Notes under the pieces: model-generated
Told to the model about the DNA's origin: nothing
Databases searched by the model: none
Seen by the model: the letters and a program-made list of their open reading frames with translations, nothing else
Shown: positions 23,565 to 34,132 of the stretch, piece after piece
How positions within the stretch are numbered: position 1 is the first letter of the stretch
How the letters are laid out: every line of letters starts with the position of its first letter
From: Cercophora sp. LCS_1
Lineage: Eukaryota > Ascomycota > Sordariomycetes > Sordariales > Lasiosphaeriaceae
Direction of reading: 5' to 3'
Assembly: GCA_036250225.1 (NCBI GenBank)
Contig: JAPZLL010000011.1
Coordinates: forward strand, 620,001 to 684,000
DNA length: 64,000 nt
Program-made: the position numbers and the translations under genes

Positions 23565-24527
23565 ATGCATCCCCTCCTCTCCCTAGAAGAGCATTTCTTC
23601 TCCACCTCCTCCCCGCCCGCCCTCCAAGCCCTCTACTCCGAACAGCTCCGCCACATCCCGACCCTCCTCCCCAAACTGACCTCCCTCTCAACCCTCCGCC
23701 TCGCCGACATGGACGCAGGCGGCATCCAGCTCCAAGTAATCTCCCACGCACCCGGCCTCTCCGCCTACCCAGACGCCTGCATCGCAGCCAACAACCAGCT
23801 CGCCTCGGCCATCACAGACCACCCGACACGCTTCGCGGGACTCGCAGTCCTACCCATGTCGGACCCTATCCTCGCAGCCTCCGAGTTCCGACGAGCCGTG
23901 ACAGAGTTAAAATTCGTCGGTGCCCTGGTGGACAACCACGCCAGCGGACACTTCTACGACGGCAACGAGTACGACATCTTCTGGCAGGCGGCCGAGGAGC
24001 TACGCGTGCCGGTGTATCTGCACCCGACGTGGACGGAGGAGATGGGGCGGTACGAGGGCAATTATGGGACGGGCGCGGCGCGGAGTCTGGCGAGTAGCGG
24101 GATGGGGTGGCACACAGAGACGGGGATGCATTTTCTGAGGCTGTTTGCGTCGGGGTTGTTTGATAGACGACCCGGCCTCAAGGTGGTGCTGGGGCATTTT
24201 GGAGAGGGGGTGTCGTTTTGGTTGGAGCGGGTTGGGGAGTTGAGTAAGCGGTGGGGCGAGTTTGGGAGGGGGTTTACGACGGTGTGGGATGAGAATGTGT
24301 GGGTGACGACGAGTGGAGTGTGGGGGATGGCGGCGATGCGGTGTGTGCTGGGCAATACGAGGGTGGAGAGGGTGTTGTATAGCGTGGATTATCCGTTTCA
24401 GAAGAATGAGGTTGGCTTGAAGTGGATGGAGGAGTTGGAGGCTAGCGGGCTAGTGAGCGAGGAGGGGTTGAAGGGGATCGCGTATGAGAACGCTGAGAGC
24501 CTCTTGGGGATCAAGATGGTCACTTAG
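23565..24527 (+). CDS. Amidohydrolase-2 family enzyme (ACMSD / dihydroxybenzoate decarboxylase type)
   Basis: Single exon, 320 residues. TIM-barrel metal-site motifs are present: an N-terminal acidic-His block (SLEEHF, residues 6-11), YLHPTW (H153), VVLGHFGEG (H211) and YSVDYPF (D275). These match non-oxidative metal-dependent decarboxylases such as 2,3-dihydroxybenzoate or gamma-resorcylate decarboxylase and ACMSD. It should decarboxylate an aromatic carboxylic acid in the cytosol; the substrate is not readable. Residue 10 replaces the usual HxH-type motif with E-x-H, as in the resorcylate decarboxylase branch. Codon use shifts from very C-rich at the start to G/T-rich later, which looks like compositional drift within one gene. 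There are no pathway neighbours. Confidence 0.88.
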   Translation: MHPLLSLEEHFFSTSSPPALQALYSEQLRHIPTLLPKLTSLSTLRLADMDAGGIQLQVISHAPGLSAYPDACIAANNQLASAITDHPTRFAGLAVLPMSDPILAASEFRRAVTELKFVGALVDNHASGHFYDGNEYDIFWQAAEELRVPVYLHPTWTEEMGRYEGNYGTGAARSLASSGMGWHTETGMHFLRLFASGLFDRRPGLKVVLGHFGEGVSFWLERVGELSKRWGEFGRGFTTVWDENVWVTTSGVWGMAAMRCVLGNTRVERVLYSVDYPFQKNEVGLKWMEELEASGLVSEEGLKGIAYENAESLLGIKMVT

Positions 24528-24625
24528 GGGGACTTGGTTGATAAGTTCCTTTGCAGCGTGGTAAATACCCCCACTGCCCCCCCTTGTTCTTCTTGCACAA
24601 CTGATCTCCTTTGGCGCTAGTCAGT

Positions 24626-25331
24626 CTACTGCCAGTTCTCCTCGTACTCAGCCTCCGGGTCCCAGTTTCTACCGCGCTTTCTTATTTCTTCTTGCGCATA
24701 TCCGTATTCGAGATCCCTGTAGTCAACCCAGAGTGGATGCAAGCCCCGTCTGTGGTCTTCGGTAAGATGGTTGTCCTGACGCAAAGCGCCGCATTCATTC
24801 TGCGAAAGGCAGATGATACTGCGTACCCTTCCGTCTCCCCAACCATACCGGTCCAGGTCCTCGATATCACGGAATATCCTCTGGTTCATGATGAATGGAA
24901 TCGATCCAAGTTGGCCCAAGTTGTCGCCTTTTGGTGGACAATAAGTTCTATCAGGAAATAGCGTCAGTATTTAGTCGAGTCAACAGATGGCCAGTGGGAG
25001 ATGTCTTGCCGAAAAAGGACGCAACAAGGCCATCCTCTCATCCGGATCGATGTGATTGGATATTGAATCCAGTTATGGCCGAAATCGTCTACCCCATGGG
25101 ACATGACATGTTAGCGAATCCATGTACGCTCATAATTTAACAAGGGAACATACAGCACTCTTCGTTCCCCAATTCATTCCATCCCATGCTCACGTTCTCC
25201 CCTTGCCATTTGGGCTCGGTGAAGAGAGTAACGCCAAAGTTCCTGGCGTTGAAGCCCGCGGTGTCGGCCTGGCACAGGCTCAAAAGCCCCAGCAAGGAAA
25301 ATATGAGGGCGAAGGTGCGACTGTTGGACAT
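24626..25331 (-). CDS. Small secreted beta/gamma-crystallin-like protein with a GC-AG intron
   Basis: Three exons, 25331-25154, 25088-25010 and 24947-24626, giving 192 residues in one frame. Exon 1 has a signal peptide (FALIFSLLGLLSLCQA) and the segment GVTLFTEPKWQGENVSMGW. Exon 2 continues CYDFGHNWIQYPITSIRM and CCVLF; exon 3 carries FRDIEDLDRYGWGDGRVRSIIC and an acidic tail. The 'V-x-L-[FY]-x-E-x-x-[FW]-x-G' start and the 'Y-x-x-x-I-x-S-I/R-x-R' turn resemble a beta/gamma-crystallin Greek-key domain, as in small fungal secreted proteins. Intron 1 (65 nt) is GT-AG; intron 2 (62 nt) starts with GCAAGA, has CTGAC 16 nt before the end and closes with GATAG. No GT donor restores the frame there. 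The gene model is my own reconstruction. Confidence 0.75.
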
Positions 25332-25980
25332 TGTAGCTGGACAAGCGCTGACATGAAGACGGAGAGGAGCCAGGAGGTCGGAGGCGGGTGCGGGTGTGTG
25401 AGAGAGAAGGGACGGCCCCATGTCAAAGGATATCTGTTGACACCCAATCATCTCTCGAGCCGAGGCATATCCTTTGGCCGATCTACCCGAGGTCTCCAAG
25501 TCCGTTCCTGGCGGGTATCGCGAACGGTTGGGTGTTTGTTGAGTTGGGCTTGATAACGCGGGGTTGATTTGAACGCCACGAACGCCCCAAGAATTAGTTG
25601 AAGACAACCGGTCTCGATAAAAACTCTATAGAATGGCGCCCCAACGGAGCTTGGTTCACCGGCCGTTGATGGCAAATGCCGCTGGGACCGACACTCAGGC
25701 TCCACAAATGGTCGACAGAAAGAGGGCTGACGGCGGTTGGAGGAAGCTCAAGTCGCGCACAACGGATCCCCGGGCCATCCGCTCAACGCTGGGATCAGGA
25801 GGGGAGATAGGGCGTTATTTATATCACGGTTGTAAGTGGCTCTGGCTTTGATTATGGGATTGTTTGATTAATTTACCAACGTACCAAATGCTGATGTGAT
25901 TCGCAATCAGTTGCTACAACGCCTTGCTTGATTTGGACATGTACATGAACCCCGGGAAATACACGAGCTACTTTGCTGGC
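25332..25980. other. Upstream region of the crystallin-like gene and Cab4 3' flank
   Basis: About 650 bp. TATAAATA on the minus strand at 25816-25823 is a possible TATA box for the crystallin-like gene if its leader is long. No coding frame is supported. Confidence 0.4.
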
Positions 25981-27279
25981 TCAGTACTTTGATGGAGTTG
26001 TGGCTTGCGCACGGCTTTGCCTGATCGCAGTGCTGCTGATCTTTGAGGAAAAGTTCTCCGACTTCTTGATCTCATCGTTGATTTCTTCGGCATCAAGAAC
26101 GTCGACCTCGTAAACTTTCAAAGCCCGCCAACCCAACTCGGCCCGTTTGTCGTTCACGGCTTGACCTCCAGATCTGGTTTCACCAGACACGATGAGGGCA
26201 TCCATGTCCGCAATGGTGATGGTCGGCCCAAACGGATCCTGAATTTCCACACACTGAATCGTAATCCTCCCATCACGGAATGACGAGCTAAAGTCGCCCG
26301 CCTTCTCGTTGATGTCCGGGAGGAAGTCATTCTTCCACCCATCTTTTGAAAGTCTCAAGAGGCGAGACAAGAAGATGATGACATTGCGGGCGCGCGTCTC
26401 CCACGACTGAACGTACTCGGCATATTTCTTATTCTTCAGCAGCTCATCACCAGTGATCCCAATGATGAATCGAGCCGTTTGGGAAGAATCTGGGGGTGGA
26501 ACCTCGAGTAGAAGCGCGCCAGCTGTCAGAAGCAGCTTGTGACCGGGATGCAGGTAGTCGAATGTACCACCCAAGCAAACAACAGGATGACCTGGAGTCT
26601 GAGTTGCAGCCGGAGAGTGAATCTCGGGGTCGTCGAAGAACGTCAAGCCTCCTTCTACAGGGATGATCTGCTCATGTAGAATGGTTTGCTTGGACTCGGC
26701 AATTTTCAGGAACGTGTCGAGAAGCTCGAATCCACGCTCGGTGCCGACACGGAAGATACAATTCCAGGGATAATGAGTGGCGGCGAAGGTCTCGAGGTCT
26801 ACAATCACGGTGTTGTTAGTTGGGATGGTGGGTCGGCTGGGCCTGTGTGGGTTGTAAGTCCTGCCGCGATCGTGGTCGACTAGCAAGACAGTCGTGTCGA
26901 TGGATCCCTGCCCGCCATCGAGTTCAGTTGCAATCTTGAGTTCGGCGCAAACGACTGAGACGAGACTGTAGATCCCTGCGAGGAGGGCTTGGGCTTCGGA
27001 CCAAGCTAGCGTCTTGGAGCTGGCGAATTGGCCGTGCAAGATCGGAACGGCAACCGCAATGACAAGCTGAGCAGGGGCGCCGCGGCGTTGCAGGGTCGAA
27101 AGGGCAGCTGTGATAGCCGGCCGATATGCAACACTCAGACGGCTGGGAACTGCTGGGGGGAAGGGGAGGAGGAGGAGCGACGGTAGTTCGTCCCGCTTCA
27201 TGACTAGAGTCGAGCCTCGTGCGGTCCGGGTCGAGAGGGTTGATGGTGTCGGTGTTGCAGTGGAGTTGCAGTTCGTCAT
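25981..27279 (-). CDS. cab4: Pantetheine-phosphate adenylyltransferase (CoA biosynthesis)
   Basis: Single exon, 432 residues. The C-terminal half is a nucleotidyltransferase domain with GGTFDYLHPGH (237-247; the HxGH motif binds ATP), GITGDELLKNKKYAEYVQSW, a VEIQDPFGP block, LIVSGETRSG and a C-terminal ISSTAIR motif (the usual family form is ISST-x-IR). It transfers AMP to 4'-phosphopantetheine to give dephospho-CoA, the penultimate step of CoA synthesis. The N-terminal ~220 residues are the fungal extension without a known catalytic role. The Met at codon 27 (27201) is an alternative start. There is no intron. Confidence 0.93.
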   Translation of the reverse strand: MTNCNSTATPTPSTLSTRTARGSTLVMKRDELPSLLLLPFPPAVPSRLSVAYRPAITAALSTLQRRGAPAQLVIAVAVPILHGQFASSKTLAWSEAQALLAGIYSLVSVVCAELKIATELDGGQGSIDTTVLLVDHDRGRTYNPHRPSRPTIPTNNTVIVDLETFAATHYPWNCIFRVGTERGFELLDTFLKIAESKQTILHEQIIPVEGGLTFFDDPEIHSPAATQTPGHPVVCLGGTFDYLHPGHKLLLTAGALLLEVPPPDSSQTARFIIGITGDELLKNKKYAEYVQSWETRARNVIIFLSRLLRLSKDGWKNDFLPDINEKAGDFSSSFRDGRITIQCVEIQDPFGPTITIADMDALIVSGETRSGGQAVNDKRAELGWRALKVYEVDVLDAEEINDEIKKSENFSSKISSTAIRQSRAQATTPSKY

Positions 27280-27997
27280 TCCGTCTGTGCAGGAAAGCCA
27301 AAAGATATGGCGGAGGACTGTTAGCGGGGTACCCCGTCTCCGCGCCTAAGCATACGCGGAAGGAGGGGTTCCCTTATCGCCTTTGTCCCTCCTTCCAGGA
27401 TCCTCCCGAGAATGTGCGACTCGAGTTCTCGCAATCAGCGAAAGACCCTAGGCAGAGAAGACACCTGAGCGCCATGGGGATGCCATTGTCCTATTCATAA
27501 ACTCACATGTTTCTAGGACGGCTATTTGCACTTTGGATCATCTTTGCTCGTCGCCAGTCTCGTTGTCGCATTCCACGCTGCTGGCCGTCGTCGGGAGGGG
27601 TGCCCCCCTGCCAGCCACCGCCCAATCCTGGTCTTGTCACAGGCCCGCAGCCGCCGCTGCCCATTATAGCCGCTGCGATTGCTGCCAAACCTCCAGCTTC
27701 CATCTTTCCAACTCGACTTGCCTCTGCGAGCCGACGACCGCAACATCGTTTCATACCGACTCTCTCCTCCGTTCGTGGCGACTGGGCTCTGGCGCCCCCA
27801 GCCCTATCGCCTTACCTACCTACCGCGGCGACCCCTAGCGACACGAGTCAAGAACCCCGTGCGTGCGTTCGTCTGCGACCTGGGCGCTGATCCCGTCCCC
27901 CCTCCCGCCGCTCCCACAATCCGCGGCTCTCCCGCCTTGAAAACGGGCCCGTAGTTCTACTATTCCCGGTCGCACCGCTGTCGACGCGGAATACACG
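27280..27997. other. Divergent promoter region, Cab4 and DCAF7-like gene
   Basis: About 0.7 kb between divergent starts. C-rich leader sequence precedes the plus-strand ATG at 27998. Overlapping frames here are not supported as genes. Confidence 0.5.
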
Positions 27998-29899
27998 ATG
28001 AACCAGCAGCAGTACGGGCAGCCGCAAGCCCCGCGGCGCGGCTACTCCTCCCACAATGACGAGCTGCACATGTCGTCGGGCATGGGCCATCAGGGCCAAT
28101 TATCCCCGCGCGATTACTCGTCTGGCGGCAACCCTCATATCAAACTGGAGCAATCGCCGAACCCGCCGCAGTTGCAGAGCTACCAAAGCGCTGGCGCTGT
28201 TCCAAATGTGCTTCAGCCCGGTGGTATGGGTGGTCGACCAGCCGCCATGTCATCCAACACCAGCTCCAGTCTCTCCTCGATGCAGCAGGGATCTGAATAC
28301 CAAACCCCGAGCAAATCCAACTCGGTGAACCTCGGAGCCCATGGCTACTCGCGCTCCAGCCCCGCAGGGCCCTACGAGGGTGGTTCCAGCTATCTACCAT
28401 ACGCTCCCACGACGCCTGGTGGTTCCTCACAGGCGCAATACATGTCACCCACCGACGCCAAGTACGGGCAGTCTAGCTCCCAACGCAATATCTCCAACAC
28501 GCCGCTTGGATTGGCCGATATTCGACCAAGGGCCGACTCGAACCTTTCGGATGGCCTGCCAGGAACCCCCGCGTATGAGCTTGCCAACGCCCAGCCTCGT
28601 ACCAGTAACTACATGGCCCCATGGGCCTCCTACGCGTTTGACTGGTGTAAATGGGCTCCCCAGAATAACGGCGCCGGGAAAGTGGCGATTGGAAGTTACC
28701 TCGAAGATGGGCATAACTTTGTCAGTGTTATGGGCTCCTGGCCGTCAGGTGCAACGTGTGCTAACATGTTCAGATTCAAATTCTTGACACCCACTTGACA
28801 CCCACGCCGTCCGACGTCTATGCTCCAGGAGGGTCCAAGTACACCATGGACTTCACTAGGATTGCCGAAGCAACCCACTCGTACCCGGTCACCCGCCTGC
28901 TATGGGAACCGCCGTCGTCGCAGAAACAGTCGACCGATTTGTTGGCAACCTCGGGCGACCATCTGAGGCTGTGGTCACTACCATCCGATCTGCAAATGCC
29001 CCAAGGCGGCTCCTCGATAACATCCAGAAACGGTCGGGATATGCCTATAACCAAGCTGACGCCGCTCGCGCTTCTCTCCAACTCCAAGACACCAGATCAC
29101 ACGGCACCCCTGACATCGCTGGACTGGAATACGGTTACGCCTAGTCTGATTATCACGTCAAGCATAGACACCACATGCACGATTTGGGATATTCCGTCGC
29201 TAACGGCAAAGACTCAGCTTATCGCACATGACAAAGAGGTTTACGATGTACGATTCTGCGCGCAGAGCGTCGACGTCTTTGTGAGCTGTGGTCAGGACGG
29301 CAGCGTTCGCATGTTTGACCTTCGGAGCCTGGAGCACAGTACGATTATTTATGAGCCTACGGGCAAGGACGACCGAGGTAAGTTGACTTGGGGTTCACCG
29401 GGACGGATGCATGCTAATGGGACGGATAGATGCAAATGGTGGGCGTATTAGTCCCACGCTTGCGCAACAGACCATGTCGCACCCCCCACCTCTTTTGCGG
29501 CTGTCAACGTCCCCTCACGACCACCACTTACTGGCAACTTTTGCCCAAGACTCCAACGTGATCAGAATCCTCGATGTCCGCCAGCCAGGTCAGGCGCTGC
29601 TGGAGCTACGTGGCCATGGGGGAGCGCTGAACTGCGTGGAGTGGTCACATCTGCAACGAGGAAAGCTGGCATCTGGCGGCGATGATTGCCAGGTGCTTAT
29701 TTGGGACCTGCTCAGTCAGGCACCATCGAGTTTGAACAATGGAGCGCCAGCGGACAACGCACGAAGCCCTGTGGCGGCCTGGCAGTGCGACTACGAAGTT
29801 GGAAATCTCGGGTGGGTCCCTCGTCTGGGTAGTCAGGATCAGGGCGAGTGGTTGGGTGTGAGTGGCGGGCGCGGGGTCTGGGGTGTTCGGCTGCCATGA
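27998..29899 (+). CDS. WD40 protein of the DCAF7/HAN11/TTG1 family
   Basis: Three exons, 27998-28720, 28774-29377 and 29430-29899, introns 53 and 52 nt, 598 residues. Residues 1-200 are Gln/Ser/Pro-rich and low complexity. The propeller then starts at APWASYAFDWCKW and contains LLATSGDHLRLW, SSIDTTCTIWD, TQLIAHDKEVYDVRF, CGQDGSVRMFDLRSLEHSTIIYE and ILDVRQPGQ. The AHDKEVYD and DLRSLEHSTIIYE strings are nearly invariant in human DCAF7 and plant TTG1-like proteins, which act as adaptors for DYRK kinases, CUL4 ligases or transcription complexes. Animal proteins are about 340 residues, so the N-terminal extension is fungal. Intron 1 uses a GTCAGT donor; the joined frame restores the first conserved blade. 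Confidence 0.92.
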
Positions 29900-30617
29900 T
29901 CTGGCCCTCGGTGGCACGGGCAAGGTGGCTGTGTGGCAAAGGGGGTTTGCTGAAGGGAAGGCGAGTAACCCAAAGAGCAGCAACATCAACATCCACTACC
30001 TCTATAGATGGGGGTTGTTTGGCGACGGGAACCTGCATTACGAAGCCTGGCGTTTGGGAAATGTATTGCGGTCCAAAAAGAGAGACGAAGCGGGCCATGA
30101 TTTATGCGGTATTGGACAGACAGAGGTGTTGCAGAAGAAGTATGAATGACCATACCCGTATCTTCGGTACTGCAAACTGCTGATGAAGGAGTGACTCCGA
30201 AACTGTTGGGCGTTGTGATGGTTACAATGATTGCTCGAAGACTGGAATTACATGGGGTATGAAGACCTCGGCTACCAAGAATAGCATCCCAACGCGCGAC
30301 GAGCTCGGGCTGGCCTCAACTTCAACCCAACAAAGATATCGGGAAAGGAATAGCGAAAAGATGAACTGTGGCGTCTCGCGTGATCCGTAACGATACCGGC
30401 CCTCGGCAAGGGTCTTGTCACGAAGTACCTGGTGGGCCCGGTCCCGGCTTCTCAACACTTTCACAGGAGCTGCCTGGTCTCTCCCATCACCCAAGTTCGT
30501 TCACCCCCTGAGCTAGGGAAACCCTCCCTGCAGCACCCATTCCACGGCTCGCCCACCCAAACAACACTGCCACTACCACTACCACTACCACTCACCTTTT
30601 CGAACCGGTAATCAACA
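29900..30617. other. Intergenic, promoter of the Pro-rich secreted protein
   Basis: About 0.7 kb. It ends in a short CCACTA tandem (30570-30592) and a C/A-rich leader just before the ATG at 30618. No gene supported. Confidence 0.5.
30570..30592. repeat. CCACTA microsatellite
   Basis: Three full and one partial CCACTA unit in the leader of the secreted-protein gene. Confidence 0.8.
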
Positions 30618-31124
30618 ATGATGCTCATCACCCTCCTCCTCATGGCCGGGCTCGTCCTCGCAAATCCAAACCCAAACCCCCAAAACGGATGGAAGCTCGG
30701 CCTTAAAGGCTGGACCAAGTCGGCCAAGAGCGACTTCAACGCCTTCGCCAAGACGGTCGGACAGGACCTCGACCAGCTCGCCCATCCGGAGTGGTACGAC
30801 CCCGTCGACCCAGAGGTCGCAAAGCAACTGGCTCTCAAGAACGCCGAGCCCGTGACTCAGGTTGTCGTCCCCATACCGAACATCTACAAGATTTTCCCCC
30901 CGCTGTTTAGCCAGACGTTTAATGTTCTTGAGAAGCGCGGGGGGTTGGCGACGGAGATTCCGATGCCGACGATGATGCCGATGCCGACGCCTACGGTGGT
31001 GCCTACGGCTGCACCGGTGGGGTTGGATGTGGTGTTGGCTGTGAGGGAGACGTTTATTACGATGCTTAGGGACGAGAGCACTACTACGGAGTGTTGTGAG
31101 GGGGTGGAGGGGACAACGGTGTGA
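30618..31124 (+). CDS. Small secreted Met/Pro-rich protein of unknown function
   Basis: Single exon, 168 residues. A clear signal peptide (MMLITLLLMAGLVLA) is followed by NPNPNPQ, an amphipathic region with W and K, a hydrophobic-aromatic segment (IPNIYKIFPPLF), a possible dibasic processing site after EKR, and a Met/Pro/Thr-rich run (IPMPTMMPMPTPTVVPT). The ATG has an A at -3 and codon use is coding-like, whereas the longer antisense frame lacks any motif. I do not recognise a family. It lies at the start of a run of predicted secreted proteins. Confidence 0.7.
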   Translation: MMLITLLLMAGLVLANPNPNPQNGWKLGLKGWTKSAKSDFNAFAKTVGQDLDQLAHPEWYDPVDPEVAKQLALKNAEPVTQVVVPIPNIYKIFPPLFSQTFNVLEKRGGLATEIPMPTMMPMPTPTVVPTAAPVGLDVVLAVRETFITMLRDESTTTECCEGVEGTTV

Positions 31125-31409
31125 GTTGGAATTGGCGGTGATGGTGATGATGGTTGCGTTCAGGGGGTGAGCTGAAGGTGGTCGTGGCAGAAGGGATTTG
31201 GTGCATTTATGGGATTGGAGTAGTTTACAATGAGAATATATACTGAGACGCAGCATTCTCCCTTCTTATTTTCGATTTATGTCATCCTCAAGTGGATTGG
31301 GGACTCGATGCCCAGAGACCAAGCAGACAAGACATCACACACCAAGCAGACCTTTGGTAATCCGTGACATGTAGCTTCTATTCTTTGACACTCATTGGGC
31401 TAGGTTACA

Positions 31410-32201
31410 CTACTCCGGGCCGCTTTCACTAGATTCACCTGAAACGGAAAAAATATAGCGGAGAAATGAAACCACGTCCTCATCTTCTGGCACGATATTG
31501 TCGTATTCTTCGTCATCATAGTACTCGCTGTACTCGCTGGGATCCACGAACTTTGGTGTGATAGTAGGGTACACCAACTTCCTCCACGTCGGCGCCGGCT
31601 TGCTCTTGATGGTCTTGACCCCCATGTACCTGATGGGCTTGACCTGCGGCCTGGTGCCGAAATCCTGGATGCCAATGGTGCGGTCCATCTGTGGCGGCGT
31701 GCCCCTCCACTGGTCGGTCGACGGGTCGGCATCGCAGTGGTCGCGCATGGGATCCCGCACAGAGGGGCCGCACTCACTCGACGAGCACGCCCAGTCCCAG
31801 CCGAGCTTGAACTTGACGAGCCAGCCCTTCGCAAGATCGGCCGGGTCCGACATGGAGATGATCATGGCGCCCGACATGCTGTCGGCCTTGCCCCAGAGCG
31901 TGATCATGGCGTTTTGCACCAGCGACCGGCTGCAGCGCGCCCGGTTGCCGGCGTTGCAGATGAACATGGAGATGCCGCCCTGGGGCCGTGATGTGTCGGT
32001 CGAGCACTTGATCTTGCCGGTGCGCGCGTTGAGGAAACCGTCGAGCTCGCACCACTGCGCTATGCAGTGGGCAACCCACTCCCACTCGGTTGTGTTGATG
32101 AGGTGGTTCTGGTATGTTGGCTCAAATGAGGCCATGTCGAATACGGGCTCCTCAAAGGCCAGGCAGGCCAGAGGGAGGAGGAGGAGTGGCAGCAGCAGCA
32201 T
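31410..32201 (-). CDS. Secreted Cys-containing protein of unknown function
   Basis: Single exon, 263 residues. Signal peptide MLLLPLLLLPLACLA, then a domain with ten or so Cys in repeated spacing (WVAHCIAQWCEL, IKCSTDTS, MFICNAG, RCSRS, WACSSSECG, DHCDAD), and an acidic tail (SEYYDDEEYDNIVPEDED). Paired Cys and Trp suggest a disulfide-stabilised extracellular fold. The segment GGISMFICNAGNRARCSRS resembles small secreted proteins of plant- and litter-associated Sordariomycetes, but I cannot name a family. The long antisense frame on the plus strand (31558-32691) is taken as a shadow because only this strand gives a signal peptide and Cys pattern. Confidence 0.75.
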   Translation of the reverse strand: MLLLPLLLLPLACLAFEEPVFDMASFEPTYQNHLINTTEWEWVAHCIAQWCELDGFLNARTGKIKCSTDTSRPQGGISMFICNAGNRARCSRSLVQNAMITLWGKADSMSGAMIISMSDPADLAKGWLVKFKLGWDWACSSSECGPSVRDPMRDHCDADPSTDQWRGTPPQMDRTIGIQDFGTRPQVKPIRYMGVKTIKSKPAPTWRKLVYPTITPKFVDPSEYSEYYDDEEYDNIVPEDEDVVSFLRYIFSVSGESSESGPE

Positions 32202-32853
32202 CTTAGGTGGGGCCTGTGGTTTGACGGGTCAGACTTGGGAGGGCATTCTGGGGCTTGTTGTGACAAGTACAATACCTGTGAGGGCTGCTTTCCTAGTTCT
32301 CGTTGTCGAGCTGATCTTGGGCCGGGGCAAGGTGAGAGCGCCGGGGGGGGGGGGGGGGGTTAGGAAGGAGTTCAAGGCGCACATCGCTAGAGGGCAGCGG
32401 TCAACGGCTATCCGTCGGCAGACGGTTCTCACCAAAAATCCCTGGCACCTCAGCCAAGTGGCTGCGCTGCAGTTGGCGTGGCATGAACCGATATCATGGC
32501 GTTCCGGGGCTTCGATACCGACGTTGAGGCGGCGTTTGTTGGGCAGTTGTGGACATTGCCGACCCGGCCCGAGGACGGTGGCCCCTATTCCCCTCTTTTC
32601 CCTTTCGCAATCTTGGGACAGCGCTCACGCAGATGCAGTGCAAAATGAGCCGCGAGAATCAGCGAGGCTATTCTGCAACACGATAACGTAGCATGGCGCT
32701 CCCCGAAATTTTCATGAGCTACAATCGCAAGTTGATACCTAGAGGCAGCTAACAACTACAGCAGCACAGTCTCACACTGACCCACCCGGCATCGACACAC
32801 CACACCAGACACACACATCACCACCCATAGAACCCATAGACGTCTCTCAGCTC
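32202..32853. other. Intergenic with a poly-G tract
   Basis: About 650 bp between two minus-strand secreted-protein genes; includes the promoter of the downstream gene and an uninterrupted run of 17 G. Confidence 0.5.
32343..32359 (+). repeat. Homopolymer of 17 G
   Basis: Uninterrupted G17 about 145 bases upstream of the ATG at 32201 (which is on the minus strand, so the gene's sense strand has C17). It could form a quadruplex or vary in length between isolates; sequencing error in length is also likely here. Confidence 0.9.
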
Positions 32854-33565
32854 TTACCAGGGCGGAATGTACTTGTACACAATTCTTGGAATAACATCCC
32901 CGCAGATTGTTCTCTGATTTTCCTCCCATTGGCTCCTGTGTATCAAAACCGTTAGATTCTCTTTCCCGCACCAGACCATCGTCAACAAGAGCGGTGGAAA
33001 AAAAAACTCACGTCACGACGTTGCCACTGCCACAATATTCCATCATGCACAACCGCACTTCCGGGAGAAACAATGCGTTGGTCCTGCAAGTGCATCATCA
33101 TGTCAGCAAGACGATCCAAACACCCAGGAAATATATATAAAAAAAACCGCACCGGCAGAAGCACAGGAAATCGTCTTTCTGTGCGCAACCGGCAGCCTGG
33201 TATGTCTTTGTGAAACAAAGATCCATGCACTTGGGCATATGTTCCAATATCTTGTCGAGTTTGTACTTGACCTTCTCAGATACACTATTGTCTGCAAAGG
33301 AAACCGTACTCTCCCTTGGCGGGCGTTTGCCGTCTTCGTCTTCGTCTTCCTGCCTCTTATCCCCTTCATCTAGCTTTAGCTCCTCCTTCTCCTTGACACG
33401 CTTAGGTTCCCGCCGAACGACGGTTAGATCATTGGTGAAGTCGAGGGTGGTGACCGGGACGGCCCTTTGATCGATGGCCCCGGGTGTAGTCGAGAGCGTG
33501 CTCAAGATGCCCGGGGCAGCGCTGGCTGCGGCTACGAGGCAGGAGAGTACCGTGATGAGCTTCAT
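32854..33565 (-). CDS. Secreted CFEM-domain protein
   Basis: Three exons, 33565-33153, 33083-33012 and 32935-32854, introns 69 and 76 nt, 188 residues. A signal peptide (MKLITVLSCLVAAASA) precedes an acidic/basic low-complexity spacer (residues 50-95), then a CFEM domain: MPKCMDLCF, GCAQKDDFLCFCR, a middle exon with LCMMEYC, and TICGD in the last exon. That gives the eight-Cys pattern, including the Asp before the fourth Cys that ligates haem iron in Candida CFEM proteins. CFEM proteins act in haem or iron capture, surface adhesion or as effectors. The C-terminus (PRIVYKYIPPW) has no GPI signal, so it should be free. Both splice events are needed to complete the Cys set; the exon-1 frame alone gives only five. 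Confidence 0.85.
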
Positions 33566-34132
33566 GGTTGCTGCGTGGTGGCGATGAACGTAGTTTTGAG
33601 CTGGTTTGGGCTGTGGTTTCCCTGTTGTTTTGTCACTTAAAAAGCCAGGCGAGTCTGAAATCGCGGACTGAGAGAGAAATCCAGCTCGAAGTGGTGCCCG
33701 GTTTGGTGCGTTAGGTAGATAGCCATCAAGGATCCCAACAGTGAAAGTCACGGGGCTGTTTATCTCCCTGCGGGCCACATGCCATCTTTCGGCCTGGTGG
33801 AGGCATACCCGTTGCCGAAAGTTTAAAACGGTTGGATCGTTGACCGCCACCACTATTTGGTATGGCGTCAACCGCCGGAGGCTCTCACAACTCAAAGGTC
33901 GTTCTACCGGGTTCTCCTTCCTTCGCCTGGCCGTTCGTTGGGCCGATGCCCTCCTCATCGCTCCTTCCCCTGATCACACGACTGTGAGGTGTCCGTGTCC
34001 TTCGAACCTACCTTCTTCCTCTCCTACCTAAAATACCGGAGAATTCCCAAACGCTCGCACAAGCTGTCCTCTTGCTTCATCCCCCCTTTTTGTCTGGGCC
34101 GCGACGATCTGTACGGGTTGCCAACTGGCCCC
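33566..34132. promoter_or_regulatory. Divergent upstream region shared by CFEM and 651-residue secreted-protein genes
   Basis: 567 bp between two divergent starts of predicted secreted proteins. No coding frame supported; the plus-strand frame that reaches back to 33989 lacks a signal peptide at its first Met. Confidence 0.5.

Noticed and set aside
31558..32691. 377-codon plus-strand frame antisense to the 263-residue secreted protein
   Set aside because: No domain or signal at its start, while the minus-strand frame has a clean signal peptide and Cys pattern.
33989..34132. Upstream extension of the 651-residue protein
   Set aside because: The earlier Met lacks a signal peptide and the extension is not domain-like; the Met at 34133 starts directly at the signal peptide.
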